Origin: Saprospiraceae bacterium
Lineage (GTDB): Bacteria; Bacteroidota; Bacteroidia; Chitinophagales; Saprospiraceae
Assembly: GCA_020631105.1 (NCBI GenBank)
Contig: JAHDHW010000014.1
Coordinates: 1 to 48,330, forward strand
Direction of reading: 5' to 3'
Length of the DNA stretch: 48,330 nt
In this document: one piece after another, positions 10,801-20,360 of the stretch
Layout of the letters: each line of letters begins with the position of its first letter
How positions within the stretch are numbered: the stretch's first letter is position 1
Translations under genes and position numbers: made by a program
The notes under the pieces: model-generated
The model's input: only the letters and a program-made list of their open reading frames with translations
The model's database searches: none
Told to the model about the DNA's origin: nothing

Positions 10801-13800
10801 TGGACGAATTCTGGGATAACCTGATCAACAAAAAAGATGTAAGCCGCACCTTCTCAGCAGAAGAATTAAAAGATGCCGGAATCGAAGAATCCTTGATCAA
10901 GGACCCTGATTATGTCCCTCGTGGTATGTACCTCGAAAATGCGGATTGCTTCGATGAATCCTTCTTTGGTTACCTCCCCAAAGAAGCAGCGCTGATGGAT
11001 CCACAGCATCGAATCTTTTTGGAATGCGCTTATAATGCCCTCGAAAATGCAGGACTTGATCCTCAACGTAGTCCGCTAAAAATTGGCGTATTCGGTGGCG
11101 TTGCCCGTAACACTTACTTAATTAATAATGTACTGACTCATCCTAATTATTTTAAATCACTGGATGACTTTCAGATTGGTATTACATTAGAAAAAGACTT
11201 CCCTGCTACCAGGGTCGCTTATAAACTCAACTTAAAAGGCCCGGCCGTCAATATTCAAACCGCTTGCTCTACCTCAGGTGTTGCAGTGCATTTAGCCTGT
11301 CAGAGTATCCTTACCGGAGATTCAGATGTCGTAATCGTAGGTGGAGGCCGTATTCAACCGCCGCTTAGCGCCGGGCATTTACACAAAGAAGGGCATGCCC
11401 TTTCTCCGGATGGTTATTGCCGCACTTTTGATGCGGATGCCAACGGAATGGTACGAGGGCATGGCATGGCTTTTCTAGTACTCAAAAAACTAGACCAGGC
11501 CATTGCGGATGGTGATCAGATTAAAGCAGTCATTAAAGGCACCGCCATTAATAATGATGGTGATGACAAAGTTGGATTCACTGCACCAAGCGTCAGCGGT
11601 CAGTCGCAAGCCATCATGCAGGCATACCAAAAAGCAGGCATAAATCCGGAGAGTCTGTCTTATATTGAGGCGCATGGCACGGGTACCGCTATTGGCGATC
11701 CCATCGAGATTGCTGGCTTGAATACCGCATTCTCAGCATTCACAGATAAAAAACAGTTTTGTCATATTGGTTCGGTAAAAGCGAATATTGGTCATCTAGA
11801 CTCAGGGGCCTGTGTCGCTGGCATCATTAAGACTGTGCTGGCAATGCAACATCGCACCTTACCACCATTAATGCATTTTGAGAAACCAAATCCGCAAATT
11901 GATTTTTCGAAAACGCCTTTCCTCATCAATCAGGAGGCGAAACCCTGGGAAAGTAAGGACCATCCGCTTCGTGCAGGTGTAAGTTCTTTTGGTTTAGGAG
12001 GCACCAATGCCCATGTTGTTTTAGAGGAGGCGCCAGCCGTCGCCAAAGTAGAAAAACAAAAATCACATGAGCTATTATTGTTCTCAGCGAAATCTGAGCA
12101 GGCGCTTGAAAATATAAAAAATCAATATGCTGACTTTCTAAAGTATACTAATCATTCGCTGAGTTCCATCGCTTATACCTTGCAAACCGGCCGCAGGGCT
12201 TACCAGCAACGGGCCTTCCTCGTTGCTTCGGATGCCCCTAATGCCGCTCAGGAACTTGCACAGGAAAACAACTTTAAGCTTGTTCACGGCAAAACGAAAA
12301 ACCAGCACTCAGAAATGGTCTTCATGTTCCCGGGAGGTGGTGCACAACACACCAACATGGGGCTGGACCTTTATCGGACTCAACCTGTTTTTAAAAATGC
12401 GGTGGAGGAATGTCTTAACATCCTAAAAGAAGATCATGAACTCGACCTCTTGAGCTTATTGTATCCTCAACTCAATGCAGTCAATGGCTCTATTAAGTCT
12501 GTACCGATTACCAATCCTCTACATGGCATCACCCTGCTTTTCGCTATTGAATACGCAACGGCCAAGCTATGGGAATCCTGGGGTATTGTTCCTTCCGAAC
12601 TGATCGGCCATAGCTTAGGAGAATATACCGCCGCTTGCATCAGTGGAGTCTTCTCCCTACGGGATGCCTTGGCTTTAGTCGCCAAGCGAGGCAAACTATT
12701 CTTGACCTTAGAAGAAGGAGGAATGCTAAGTGTTGCTTTACCTGAGGAAGAGGCAAAAGTTTACCTGAAGGAAGGGTTGGACTTTGCAGCAATTAACCGA
12801 CCAGATAATTGCGTATTCTCTGGCAACAAAAATGCGATTGATCAACTTCATCAGGTATTAGAAGCAAAAGAAGTGCAATCCTCCCGCTTACACATTTCTG
12901 TAGCAGCTCATTCCTTAATGATTGAACCTATTCTGGAAGAGTTTGAAGCCTTACTTGAGCAAATAGAATTTGCAGCACCAAAAATACCGATCATTTCAAA
13001 TGTAAGCGGTAAATTTGCGGATGACAACTATATTCAAACTCCAGCCTATTGGTTAGCTCACCTTCGCCAGACCGTAAGGTTTAGTGATGGTATCGAAACG
13101 CTTCTACATTTAAACAACCGCATTTTTCTGGAAGTCGGTCCAGGACAAACTCTCTGTACTTTTGCACGACAGCATCCTGCAAAAACTGCAGACACGCCAA
13201 TATTGGCATCCCTCCGACATCCAAAAGAAAGAACACACGACTACGCTTTTATTCTAAAAACTATCGGTCAACTATGGTTGAACGGAACAAATATCAACTC
13301 GAAAGCATTACATCATAATCACCTTGTCCAAAAAGTATCAATGCCGGGCTATCCTTTCGCTAGGAATCGACATTGGATACGTCCAAAACATACTCAAACT
13401 ACAGAATCTTACAAGATGACTTCACATTCGGGCAATAATGGAAATGAAGCACCAAAAACTACTAGAAAATCGCTAGTGCTTCGCGACATCAAAGACATCT
13501 TCCACCAATTAAGTGGTATGGAAGTTTCACAGATGAACGATCAGGCTACATTCCTTGAAATGGGCTTTGACAGCCTTTTCTTAACGCAGGCAGTTGCAAA
13601 AATCAAAAAACTACATCCGGTAAATATTAATTTCCGTCAGCTTTTTGAGGAAGCACCAAACTTTACAGCGCTTACCGATTATATTGAATCTCAACTGCCA
13701 GAGGATAGCTATCAGGAGGAACTACAACAGCTTAACAAAATGGAGAACACTACTCCACTTATTCCTCCTTCGGAACAAGCAATAACTACGACTAAGGTAA

Positions 13801-16800
13801 ATTACCACCTTCCAACCGAACAGCAATACAAGCCTGTCCCTGCTGATGGCTCTATGCAGAGTATCATCCAACAGCAGTTGCAGCTTATGCAGCAACAACT
13901 TGCATTGCTTGGCGGCCAAAATACTATTGTACAGGTTCCTACACCTCCTCCTTCAGAGAAAAAAAAAGCAGTTCAACCAACACCAAAAATAAATGGAAGT
14001 AATGGACTTGCTAAACCTGTAGAAACACCCGCTCCGCAAAAAGCTGAAGCAACTAAAAATGGTACCCCCTCTAAAGCGGCTGCACATGGTCCCTGGAAAC
14101 CGATCAGCAAAAAAAATGATCGTGGATTAACGGATCAACAAGAGCGTTATCTCAAGGATTTAATTCAACGCTATACAGAACGTACCAAAGGGTCTCAGCA
14201 ACTTACTCAAGATCAAAGAAAACATCTGGCTGATCCTCGTTCGATCACTGGTTTTAATCGCCTTTGGAAAGATATGGTTTACCAAATTGCTGTAGATCGA
14301 TCAAAAGGTTCCAAACTTTGGGATGTAGATGGTAACGAATACATCGATTACCGGAATGCATTTGGAATAAGCCTCTTTGGCCATACACCTGATTTTGTAC
14401 AGGAGGCCATCAAAGCTCAAGTAGATATGGGCTTTGAGTTGGGCGTATTGACACCACTAGCTAAAAAGGTCGCTGACCTGCTTTGTGAATTAAGCGGATG
14501 CGAAAGAGCAACTTTCGTAAACACGGGTTCCGAAGCATTAGTTGCCGCAGTACGTGCTGCACGTACAGTGACCATGAAAGATAAGGTCATTGTCTTTACT
14601 GGTGATTACCATGGTATCGCTGATGAGATGTTGGTGCGTGCCGTAAAAATGAATGGTCGAACGAAAGCTATGCCGGTAGCGCCGGGTATCCCGACTACTG
14701 CTGTTCAGAATATTATCGTCCTTGATTATGATGATCCAAAAGTCTTGGAAAGAATTAAGGCGCATGTTCATGAGGTTGCAGCCGTACTTATCGAACCCGT
14801 TCAACCTAATAATCCGGCAAGGCAACCAAAAGAATTATTTCATCAGATTCGTAAACTTACAGCAGAGCATGATGTAGCCATGATCTTTGATGAAATGATC
14901 ACCGGATTCCGCGTAGCGCCAAGAGGTGCTCAGGAATGGTATGATGTTCAGCCAGACTTAATTGCTTATGGCAAAATTATCTCTGGAGGACTTCCAATGG
15001 CTGCAGTAGCTGGTAAAGCGAAATTCATGGATGCTTTCGATGGTGGACAATGGTCATTCGGAGATGATAGTTATCCGGAAGTTGGCGTGACCTTTTTTGG
15101 AGGGACCTTCGTTAAACATCCATTAAGTCTGGCTTCTGCCTATGCCGCTTTGAGTGAAATCAAAAAACGCGGGCCAAAAATATACGAAGAACTAAATGCC
15201 AAGACTGCCCGCTTTGCGAAAAAACTAGGAGATTTATTTTTACAAACTAAAGTACCTCTACGGGTACATTCAACTGCATCTGTTGTTTCTATTCAATCAA
15301 CAGAAGAGAATCCACTTTCGAAATTATTATTTTTCTATTTACGACTCAAGGGGATTCACATTACTGAGAAAGCCGCTTTAGTTTCTTTAGCCCATACCGA
15401 AGAAGATTTGCAACATACCCTCGACATGTTTGAGGAAAGCATTAAAGAAATGCAGACGGCGGGATTTTTTAAAATAACCGTTGCGGAGGTTGACGATCAG
15501 AACAGGATTATAATTCCATCTTCTCATCAAACCCTCCCGGCTTCCGTAACGCCGCCGGCTGTACAAAAAACGATTCCATTAACTGATGGACAAAAAGAAA
15601 TATGGGTAGAGCAACAACTTGGAGAAAGTGCCGCAGCTGCTTATAACTTAGGTTCAGAATTTCGATTCAAAGGATCATTTAAAGTTGAGCAACTCGAAAA
15701 AGCTTTCGAACAACTTATTATTCGACACGAAGCATTACGGGCTGACTTTAGTGCTTCCGAAACTGTTCAGCAAATTCTAAGTCACCGTGAGGTGTCTTTT
15801 GCCGTAGCAGATATTTCGGAGCTATCAGCGGAAGATCAACAACTTCAACTTGAAAGCATGCGCTTTAACGAAGGTGAAATTCCTTTCGATATCTTCAACG
15901 AAACGCCTTTCCGGGCAACTCTGGTAAAGACGAGTGAAACGGAGCATTACTTCTTTTTCACAGTTCATCATATCATCGCAGATGGTTGGTCTATGGGAGT
16001 TCTGATGAATGACCTTGCTAAGCTTTTCACGGCGACCAGTACCGGAGTGGAGGTAGACCTGCCGGAGGCCAAGCAAATCAGCGAATTCGTAGAAGAACAA
16101 GCGAATAATAAAAATTCTCAAGAGCTAAAAGCCGCAGAAGCTTACTGGCTTGAACAGTTCGAATCCGGTATTCCTCAATTAGAGTTTCCGACCGACCGAA
16201 CAAGGCCTGCGAGTAAAACCTACAATTCGGAACTTATCAAAAACACAATTGATCCGAATCTGTTCACTCAACTACGGCAAGTAGCTACTCAGGAAAAAAC
16301 AACTTTCTTTAACCTGATTTATACTGCGTTTCAGACCTTCATCCATCGTCTGTCAAATCAGGAAGATTTTGTATTAGGTATCACCTCTGCAGCTCAGGCG
16401 ATGAGCGATAATCCGCATATGGTAACACACGGTGTAAACCTTTTACCAATTCGCTTGCAAACAAACCCAGAAGCAAGTTTCGCAGATACCTTATACCAAA
16501 CCAAGAATAAAGTACTCGATGCTTTCGAACATCAGTCACTCGCTTTTGGTTCGCTTGTAAAAAAACTAAAAGTACCTCGTGACCCAAGTCGAACGCCGAT
16601 CATTTCTATCCTTTTCAATATGGATTCTCCGATTGAAGCATTGCAATTTGGAAACCTTGAAGTAGAAATGCATCCCGTGCAAAGACACTATGAAACATTC
16701 GACATTTTCATTAATGTCAAACCAACGAAAGATAGTGTCCTCATCGAGTGGATTTATAATACGGATTTGTTTGATGCTATTACTATCGAAAGACGCTTGG

Positions 16801-19544
16801 CAGAATTCGAAACATTATTACAAAGCATCGCCCAAAATCCAAAGGCGGCAGTTCATCAATTGAATTTATTACCGGACACCGAGCGACAACTCTTAATAAA
16901 TACATGGAACGAAACGACAGTCAAACGACCTGAACGTGTCATCCACCAATATCTTGAAGAACAAGCGGTCACTACACCAAATGCAATTGCGATCGCTGAT
17001 GCGAATCGCCAGATGACCTATCATGATTTAAACCAACGTGCAAATCAGGTAGCACATTATTTTGTTGCACAGGGTGTTCATACTGGAAACTTCGTAGGGG
17101 TTTGTTTTGATCGGACTGTAGATATGATCGTTGCGCTTTTAGCTTGTATGAAAGTCGGTGCTATCTATGTACCACTTGATCCGGTGAATCCAACGGATCG
17201 GCTAAAAACTATTGTAGAGGATGCGCAAGCAGACTTCCTAATTACGGAAGAACGCTTAATCGAAGCTTTACCAAGTGATTTCCCGAATGTCATTTGCATG
17301 GATCGGGATGAAGCGAAAATCAGAGGTTGTTCCACTAGTAACCTGTTCAAGAAAATCCGTACTGACCACTTAGTGTATGTCAATTACACTTCAGGTTCAA
17401 CGGGTAAGCCAAAAGGAGTACTTATCCCACATTATGCAGTGGTTGATCATCATTTGGCAATTATAAATGCATTAGGCCTAAGTGAGCAGGATAAAATATT
17501 TAGTGTTGCGAGTATAGCCTTTGACCCATCAGTTCAGGACTTCTTCTTACCATTGATGATCGGTGCTCAGGTTTATATCGCGAGCAATGAAGAAAAAGTC
17601 GATGGTTTTAAATTAAAAGAGGCTTTAACTCGGGTAAAACCTACGCTGATGCAGGCTACGCCGTCGACCTGGCGGATGCTCCTACTTGCCAACTGGGAAG
17701 GTAACACCGACCTGACTATCTTATGCGGAGGCGAAGGCCTTTCTAAAGATCTTTCTAATAAACTGATCCCTCTGAGTAATCGACTTTATAATATTTATGG
17801 CCCGACGGAAACGACTATTTGGTCAACGCTACAATTATTAGAAGGTGATCGTTCTAAGACAAAATTAGAAACCACTTACGAGCCCATTGGACGCCCATTA
17901 GAAAATGTGCAAATCTATTTACTTGACAAAAAGCAAAATCCTGTACCAATAGGTGCAGCTGGTGAAATATATGTCGGAGGTATTGGCGTCGCTCCAAAAG
18001 GTTATTTCAAACGAGAGGCACTCAACGCTGAAAAGTTTATCCAAAATCCTTTCGCCGGTACGCCGGGTGAACGACTATACCGAACCGGAGATGTCGCCAG
18101 ATACTTATCAGATGGCAAACTGGAATATTTAAATCGCGCCGATACTCAGGTTAAGATCAGAGGTTACCGAATTGAACTCGGAGAGATTGAATCTGCCATT
18201 GACCAACTTGAGGCTATTCGTGAAAATGTAGTGATTATCCGTGAAGATCAACCGGATAATAAACGACTCGTTGCCTACTGTATTCCGCAGCCAGGTGTGA
18301 GCTTGGATAGTGACGCTCTAAAGAAAGCACTTAAGGCAAAGCTGCCAGACTATATGGTACCGGTTGCATTTGTTGCTATGGAGAAATTCCCGCTAACTGC
18401 TACTATGAAGATTAATCGCAGTCAGCTACCACTTCCTGAAGCGGAATCATTATCTAAAAAACAAGAACGAATTGCTCCTGAATCAAAGAATGAAAAACTA
18501 TTGCATGAACTATGGTCTGAGTTATTAGGCATTAGTAAAATCAGCATTGATGAGGATTTCTTTGAGCTTGGAGGTCATTCTCTAATCGCAGTCAATATGA
18601 TTGCTCAAGTTGAAAAACTTACCGGGAAGAAAATACCGCTTGCCAGCTTACTTGAAAATTCAACCATTCAGAAACTTGCACATTTCCTGTCTGACGAAAA
18701 GAAAATTGAAGCTTCAAATAATTCCTCTTTGGTCCCAATAAAACCAGAAGGTACACAACCGCCATTATACTTGGTTCATGGTGCGGGGCTACATGTTTTA
18801 ATGTTCCAGACATTAGCAGCAAACATGGATGATGATCAGCCACTATACGCTTTGCAAGCAAGAGGATTAAATGGAGAAGCAGAGCCTTTCTCTCGCCTCG
18901 AAGATATAGCCGCACATTATCTGATGGAGATTGAAGAACAAAACCCAAATGGTCCTTACCGACTTGCCGGTTATTCGTTTGGAGGTTTAATTGCTTTTGA
19001 GATGGCAAAACAATTAAAAGCAAAAGGAAAAGAGGTGGAGATGCTGGCCATGTTTGACACGATTGTAAGATCTGCGATCACCGGACAGCCAGAAAAAGAA
19101 AATTACTTCAATCGCTTATCAACCTTAGGCAAAAAGGTAGCCTGGAATATTTCCATTCTCGCTAAAGATCCGATCCCAAATTTAAAGTATAAATCACATG
19201 TACTTAAACGGCGCTACCAACGCTGGGTCGGACAAACCAACGGTGGAAACTTAAAAGAGGCGGATGCTATTTATGGTGGCAAAGTTGATCAGGCAAATAA
19301 AGAAGCCTTCGAAAATTATACGATCACACCATACGATGGAAAGATTCACCTCTTCCGTGCAAAATCAAAAAGGTTTTATGTAGATGATTTCAAGTACTTA
19401 GGTTGGGCCCCTTATGCAAAAGATGGTGTGGAGATCTATGATGTCCCGGGTGATCATCTCACATTATTTGATCCTCCTCACGGTCCTGAGTTTGCGAGAA
19501 TTTTACAACAATCACTTAATCATGTTAAAACAATGGTCAAATAA
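7896..19544 (+). CDS. Hybrid NRPS/PKS with in-line sulfotransferase and aminotransferase
   Basis: A 3882-residue one-protein assembly line. Domains: A1 (about 20-500, YTSGSTGKPKG, A10 NGGKVDRK); PCP1 (S558 in LGGNSL); sulfotransferase (648-925, PAPS loop PPRSGTT, 3'-phosphate loop RHPYSMIKS); KS (951-1378, C1124 in TACSTS, EAHGTGT, NIGHLD); AT (1474-1800, S1573 in GHSLGEY); ACP (S1893 in GFDSL); Q-rich helix (about 1986-2008); class III PLP aminotransferase (2078-2525, K2360 in YGKIISGG); C (2560-3000, HHIIADG from H2691); A2 (3017-3512); PCP2 (S3562); thioesterase (3623-3882, S3694 in GYSFGG, H3854). All key residues are present. There is no KR, DH, ER, methyltransferase or epimerase. By collinearity it loads, possibly sulfates, extends by one C2 unit, transaminates the beta-ketone as in mycosubtilin MycA or microcystin McyE, adds a second amino acid and releases the product. 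By-eye specificity codes are DGLTSAQVG (A1) and DPQALGIIW (A2); both retain Asp235, so alpha-amino acids are likely. The product is unknown. Confidence 0.95.
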   Translation: MNNPLHPYEKPPEFNAAHHIFEHCVQKYKSSVAIRFNKTSISYQELNHKANQLAHFLIHKGIQAGTLIAIAMERSPEMIIAILAIQKAGCAYVPVDPNSPSERLHFVTKDTKTPLILSQKKFIHSLRYLNDLELIAVDDLQEPLQKQSTQNPDLAVQKNDLAYCIYTSGSTGKPKGVLIEHQNLINLILAEQQFFQQPVKRFLFSYSFIFDGSVLLIFKTLLEGATLVIAEDGVEKDIQTIATIIQQEQITHLLTFPSLYTILLESVEANVLKSLESVSVAGEACPGALVKLHHKQVPSARFFNQYGPTEATVGTTIYEAKKDHQDTKTPIGKAINGASVFLLDDQQQQVPTGTAGEIYIGGKGVARAYLNRPELTKEKFIPNPYGEGRLYKTGDLARELPDGNLDFIGRADFQIKLRGYRIELGEIEAVLLQQTEVREAVVTLFGEQAHEQRLIAYLVPSKEQQITSSVLRKKLLAQLPEYMVPSNFITLDEMPLTNGGKVDRKALPAPLNDRPALETAFEAPISAIEKTLAKKWSNILDINPIGRNDKFFELGGNSLQAARFITDIQKILKENIFITSIFEHPTIASFTAMLQKEYPKAIQNITGNNSAKKQHHTQDEKLKDSDFNAFLNLVPQHTHPQNNKTKNTPAIFILAPPRSGTTLLRVMLAGHPQLFAANELQLLHFDNLKERADAYTGKFALWKEGAVRALMQLLNISTEDAKSIIQEKELQATSSQEFFKYIQGLLGDRLLVDKSPSYALDPIALQRAESIFENALYIHLHRHPYSMIKSFEKMRMHQVMYLNSHDYPARQTGELIWQQSHQNIISFLDNIPQERQFNLAYESLVADPRTAMEQLCQQFNLEFHEGLLSPYKDIDKKMTDGLYKDSKPMGDPKLLQHGKIKANLADKWKGVLEDNFLHQQTWKTATDLGYPSIDKKEKVQAPQPKKLQTDQQDIAIIGMAARFPGAKNLDEFWDNLINKKDVSRTFSAEELKDAGIEESLIKDPDYVPRGMYLENADCFDESFFGYLPKEAALMDPQHRIFLECAYNALENAGLDPQRSPLKIGVFGGVARNTYLINNVLTHPNYFKSLDDFQIGITLEKDFPATRVAYKLNLKGPAVNIQTACSTSGVAVHLACQSILTGDSDVVIVGGGRIQPPLSAGHLHKEGHALSPDGYCRTFDADANGMVRGHGMAFLVLKKLDQAIADGDQIKAVIKGTAINNDGDDKVGFTAPSVSGQSQAIMQAYQKAGINPESLSYIEAHGTGTAIGDPIEIAGLNTAFSAFTDKKQFCHIGSVKANIGHLDSGACVAGIIKTVLAMQHRTLPPLMHFEKPNPQIDFSKTPFLINQEAKPWESKDHPLRAGVSSFGLGGTNAHVVLEEAPAVAKVEKQKSHELLLFSAKSEQALENIKNQYADFLKYTNHSLSSIAYTLQTGRRAYQQRAFLVASDAPNAAQELAQENNFKLVHGKTKNQHSEMVFMFPGGGAQHTNMGLDLYRTQPVFKNAVEECLNILKEDHELDLLSLLYPQLNAVNGSIKSVPITNPLHGITLLFAIEYATAKLWESWGIVPSELIGHSLGEYTAACISGVFSLRDALALVAKRGKLFLTLEEGGMLSVALPEEEAKVYLKEGLDFAAINRPDNCVFSGNKNAIDQLHQVLEAKEVQSSRLHISVAAHSLMIEPILEEFEALLEQIEFAAPKIPIISNVSGKFADDNYIQTPAYWLAHLRQTVRFSDGIETLLHLNNRIFLEVGPGQTLCTFARQHPAKTADTPILASLRHPKERTHDYAFILKTIGQLWLNGTNINSKALHHNHLVQKVSMPGYPFARNRHWIRPKHTQTTESYKMTSHSGNNGNEAPKTTRKSLVLRDIKDIFHQLSGMEVSQMNDQATFLEMGFDSLFLTQAVAKIKKLHPVNINFRQLFEEAPNFTALTDYIESQLPEDSYQEELQQLNKMENTTPLIPPSEQAITTTKVNYHLPTEQQYKPVPADGSMQSIIQQQLQLMQQQLALLGGQNTIVQVPTPPPSEKKKAVQPTPKINGSNGLAKPVETPAPQKAEATKNGTPSKAAAHGPWKPISKKNDRGLTDQQERYLKDLIQRYTERTKGSQQLTQDQRKHLADPRSITGFNRLWKDMVYQIAVDRSKGSKLWDVDGNEYIDYRNAFGISLFGHTPDFVQEAIKAQVDMGFELGVLTPLAKKVADLLCELSGCERATFVNTGSEALVAAVRAARTVTMKDKVIVFTGDYHGIADEMLVRAVKMNGRTKAMPVAPGIPTTAVQNIIVLDYDDPKVLERIKAHVHEVAAVLIEPVQPNNPARQPKELFHQIRKLTAEHDVAMIFDEMITGFRVAPRGAQEWYDVQPDLIAYGKIISGGLPMAAVAGKAKFMDAFDGGQWSFGDDSYPEVGVTFFGGTFVKHPLSLASAYAALSEIKKRGPKIYEELNAKTARFAKKLGDLFLQTKVPLRVHSTASVVSIQSTEENPLSKLLFFYLRLKGIHITEKAALVSLAHTEEDLQHTLDMFEESIKEMQTAGFFKITVAEVDDQNRIIIPSSHQTLPASVTPPAVQKTIPLTDGQKEIWVEQQLGESAAAAYNLGSEFRFKGSFKVEQLEKAFEQLIIRHEALRADFSASETVQQILSHREVSFAVADISELSAEDQQLQLESMRFNEGEIPFDIFNETPFRATLVKTSETEHYFFFTVHHIIADGWSMGVLMNDLAKLFTATSTGVEVDLPEAKQISEFVEEQANNKNSQELKAAEAYWLEQFESGIPQLEFPTDRTRPASKTYNSELIKNTIDPNLFTQLRQVATQEKTTFFNLIYTAFQTFIHRLSNQEDFVLGITSAAQAMSDNPHMVTHGVNLLPIRLQTNPEASFADTLYQTKNKVLDAFEHQSLAFGSLVKKLKVPRDPSRTPIISILFNMDSPIEALQFGNLEVEMHPVQRHYETFDIFINVKPTKDSVLIEWIYNTDLFDAITIERRLAEFETLLQSIAQNPKAAVHQLNLLPDTERQLLINTWNETTVKRPERVIHQYLEEQAVTTPNAIAIADANRQMTYHDLNQRANQVAHYFVAQGVHTGNFVGVCFDRTVDMIVALLACMKVGAIYVPLDPVNPTDRLKTIVEDAQADFLITEERLIEALPSDFPNVICMDRDEAKIRGCSTSNLFKKIRTDHLVYVNYTSGSTGKPKGVLIPHYAVVDHHLAIINALGLSEQDKIFSVASIAFDPSVQDFFLPLMIGAQVYIASNEEKVDGFKLKEALTRVKPTLMQATPSTWRMLLLANWEGNTDLTILCGGEGLSKDLSNKLIPLSNRLYNIYGPTETTIWSTLQLLEGDRSKTKLETTYEPIGRPLENVQIYLLDKKQNPVPIGAAGEIYVGGIGVAPKGYFKREALNAEKFIQNPFAGTPGERLYRTGDVARYLSDGKLEYLNRADTQVKIRGYRIELGEIESAIDQLEAIRENVVIIREDQPDNKRLVAYCIPQPGVSLDSDALKKALKAKLPDYMVPVAFVAMEKFPLTATMKINRSQLPLPEAESLSKKQERIAPESKNEKLLHELWSELLGISKISIDEDFFELGGHSLIAVNMIAQVEKLTGKKIPLASLLENSTIQKLAHFLSDEKKIEASNNSSLVPIKPEGTQPPLYLVHGAGLHVLMFQTLAANMDDDQPLYALQARGLNGEAEPFSRLEDIAAHYLMEIEEQNPNGPYRLAGYSFGGLIAFEMAKQLKAKGKEVEMLAMFDTIVRSAITGQPEKENYFNRLSTLGKKVAWNISILAKDPIPNLKYKSHVLKRRYQRWVGQTNGGNLKEADAIYGGKVDQANKEAFENYTITPYDGKIHLFRAKSKRFYVDDFKYLGWAPYAKDGVEIYDVPGDHLTLFDPPHGPEFARILQQSLNHVKTMVK

Positions 19545-19556
19545 AAATTAACCGAC

Positions 19557-20297
19557 TTGATCTACCCCTTACGAAAATGGCTCGCTCCTAAGCCAGCCCC
19601 CGAACATTCTTTAGAATGGCAAAATCCTGTAAAGACTGATTTCGCCCTGACTTTTGGTACCCATATATGGCGTATCCCATGGCAAAAACTAGACCCGGGC
19701 TACTTTCTTCATTTGTTAGATGACCAGGAATTAAAAAAAGCAGGGAAGTATCGGAACCCCGAAGATCAAAAAAGAGCCATTATTGGACGGGGTGTAGTAA
19801 AAGAATTGTCCGCCAGCTATTTGAAAACCAGTCATAAAAACTTAAATTGCAGTACAAATAAGTTTGGAAAACCTTTTCTTGCCAAACACCATAATCACCT
19901 ACAGTTTAACATCTCCCATTCGGCAGAAACAATTCTGCTTGTTTTTGGATTCTCGCCCCTCCAAATTGGTATTGATATCGAAAAAATTAAACTCGACTTT
20001 GATTATTTAGATATCGCTGACCAATATTTTTCTGATAGTGAAAAGGATAGTTTGCAATGCGAAAATCCAAGTAAGCAGTTTTTTAAGATATGGACTCGAA
20101 AAGAAGCAATTATGAAAGCCTTAGGAAAAGGGCTGACAGATGAATTATTTACTATTGATGTCCTTGACGATACTGTGGATTACTTCATCAAATATAATCT
20201 GCGCACCTTTGAATTGAATGAAGAAATGATTTTTAGCTTAGCTACTCCTTCCAAGCTTGAGCAAATCAAATGTTTCGATTACGAACTATTGAAATAA
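19557..20297 (+). CDS. Sfp-type 4'-phosphopantetheinyl transferase
   Basis: This enzyme transfers phosphopantetheine from CoA to the carrier-protein serines, here presumably S558, S1893 and S3562 of the upstream synthase. The 246-residue length fits the Sfp/Gsp class. Visible motifs are the Mg-binding GIDIE (in LQIGIDIEKI) and WTRKEAIMKALGKG, the family's W-x-x-K-E-A-x-x-K signature. FNISHSAET matches the upstream F-N-x-S-H motif. The gene starts 12 bp after the synthase stop, so the two are very probably one operon. The start is TTG at 19557: no ATG occurs before the core motifs, and a later start would remove the conserved N-terminal region. It may also modify other carrier proteins in the cell. 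Confidence 0.92.
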   Translation: MIYPLRKWLAPKPAPEHSLEWQNPVKTDFALTFGTHIWRIPWQKLDPGYFLHLLDDQELKKAGKYRNPEDQKRAIIGRGVVKELSASYLKTSHKNLNCSTNKFGKPFLAKHHNHLQFNISHSAETILLVFGFSPLQIGIDIEKIKLDFDYLDIADQYFSDSEKDSLQCENPSKQFFKIWTRKEAIMKALGKGLTDELFTIDVLDDTVDYFIKYNLRTFELNEEMIFSLATPSKLEQIKCFDYELLK

Positions 20298-20344
20298 CTA
20301 CTACCCTCTACTTATTGTATTACCATAACTTAGAATCTTACAAG

Positions 20345-20360
20345 GAAGCCAATTGGCTTC
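20345..20360. promoter_or_regulatory. Perfect 16-bp palindrome before the 20382 gene
   Basis: GAAGCCAATTGGCTTC is an exact inverted repeat ending 22 bp before the ATG of the sugar-dehydrogenase-like gene. It could be a dimeric regulator operator or a 5'-UTR hairpin. No exact TAnnTTTG box was found next to it. Confidence 0.4.
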
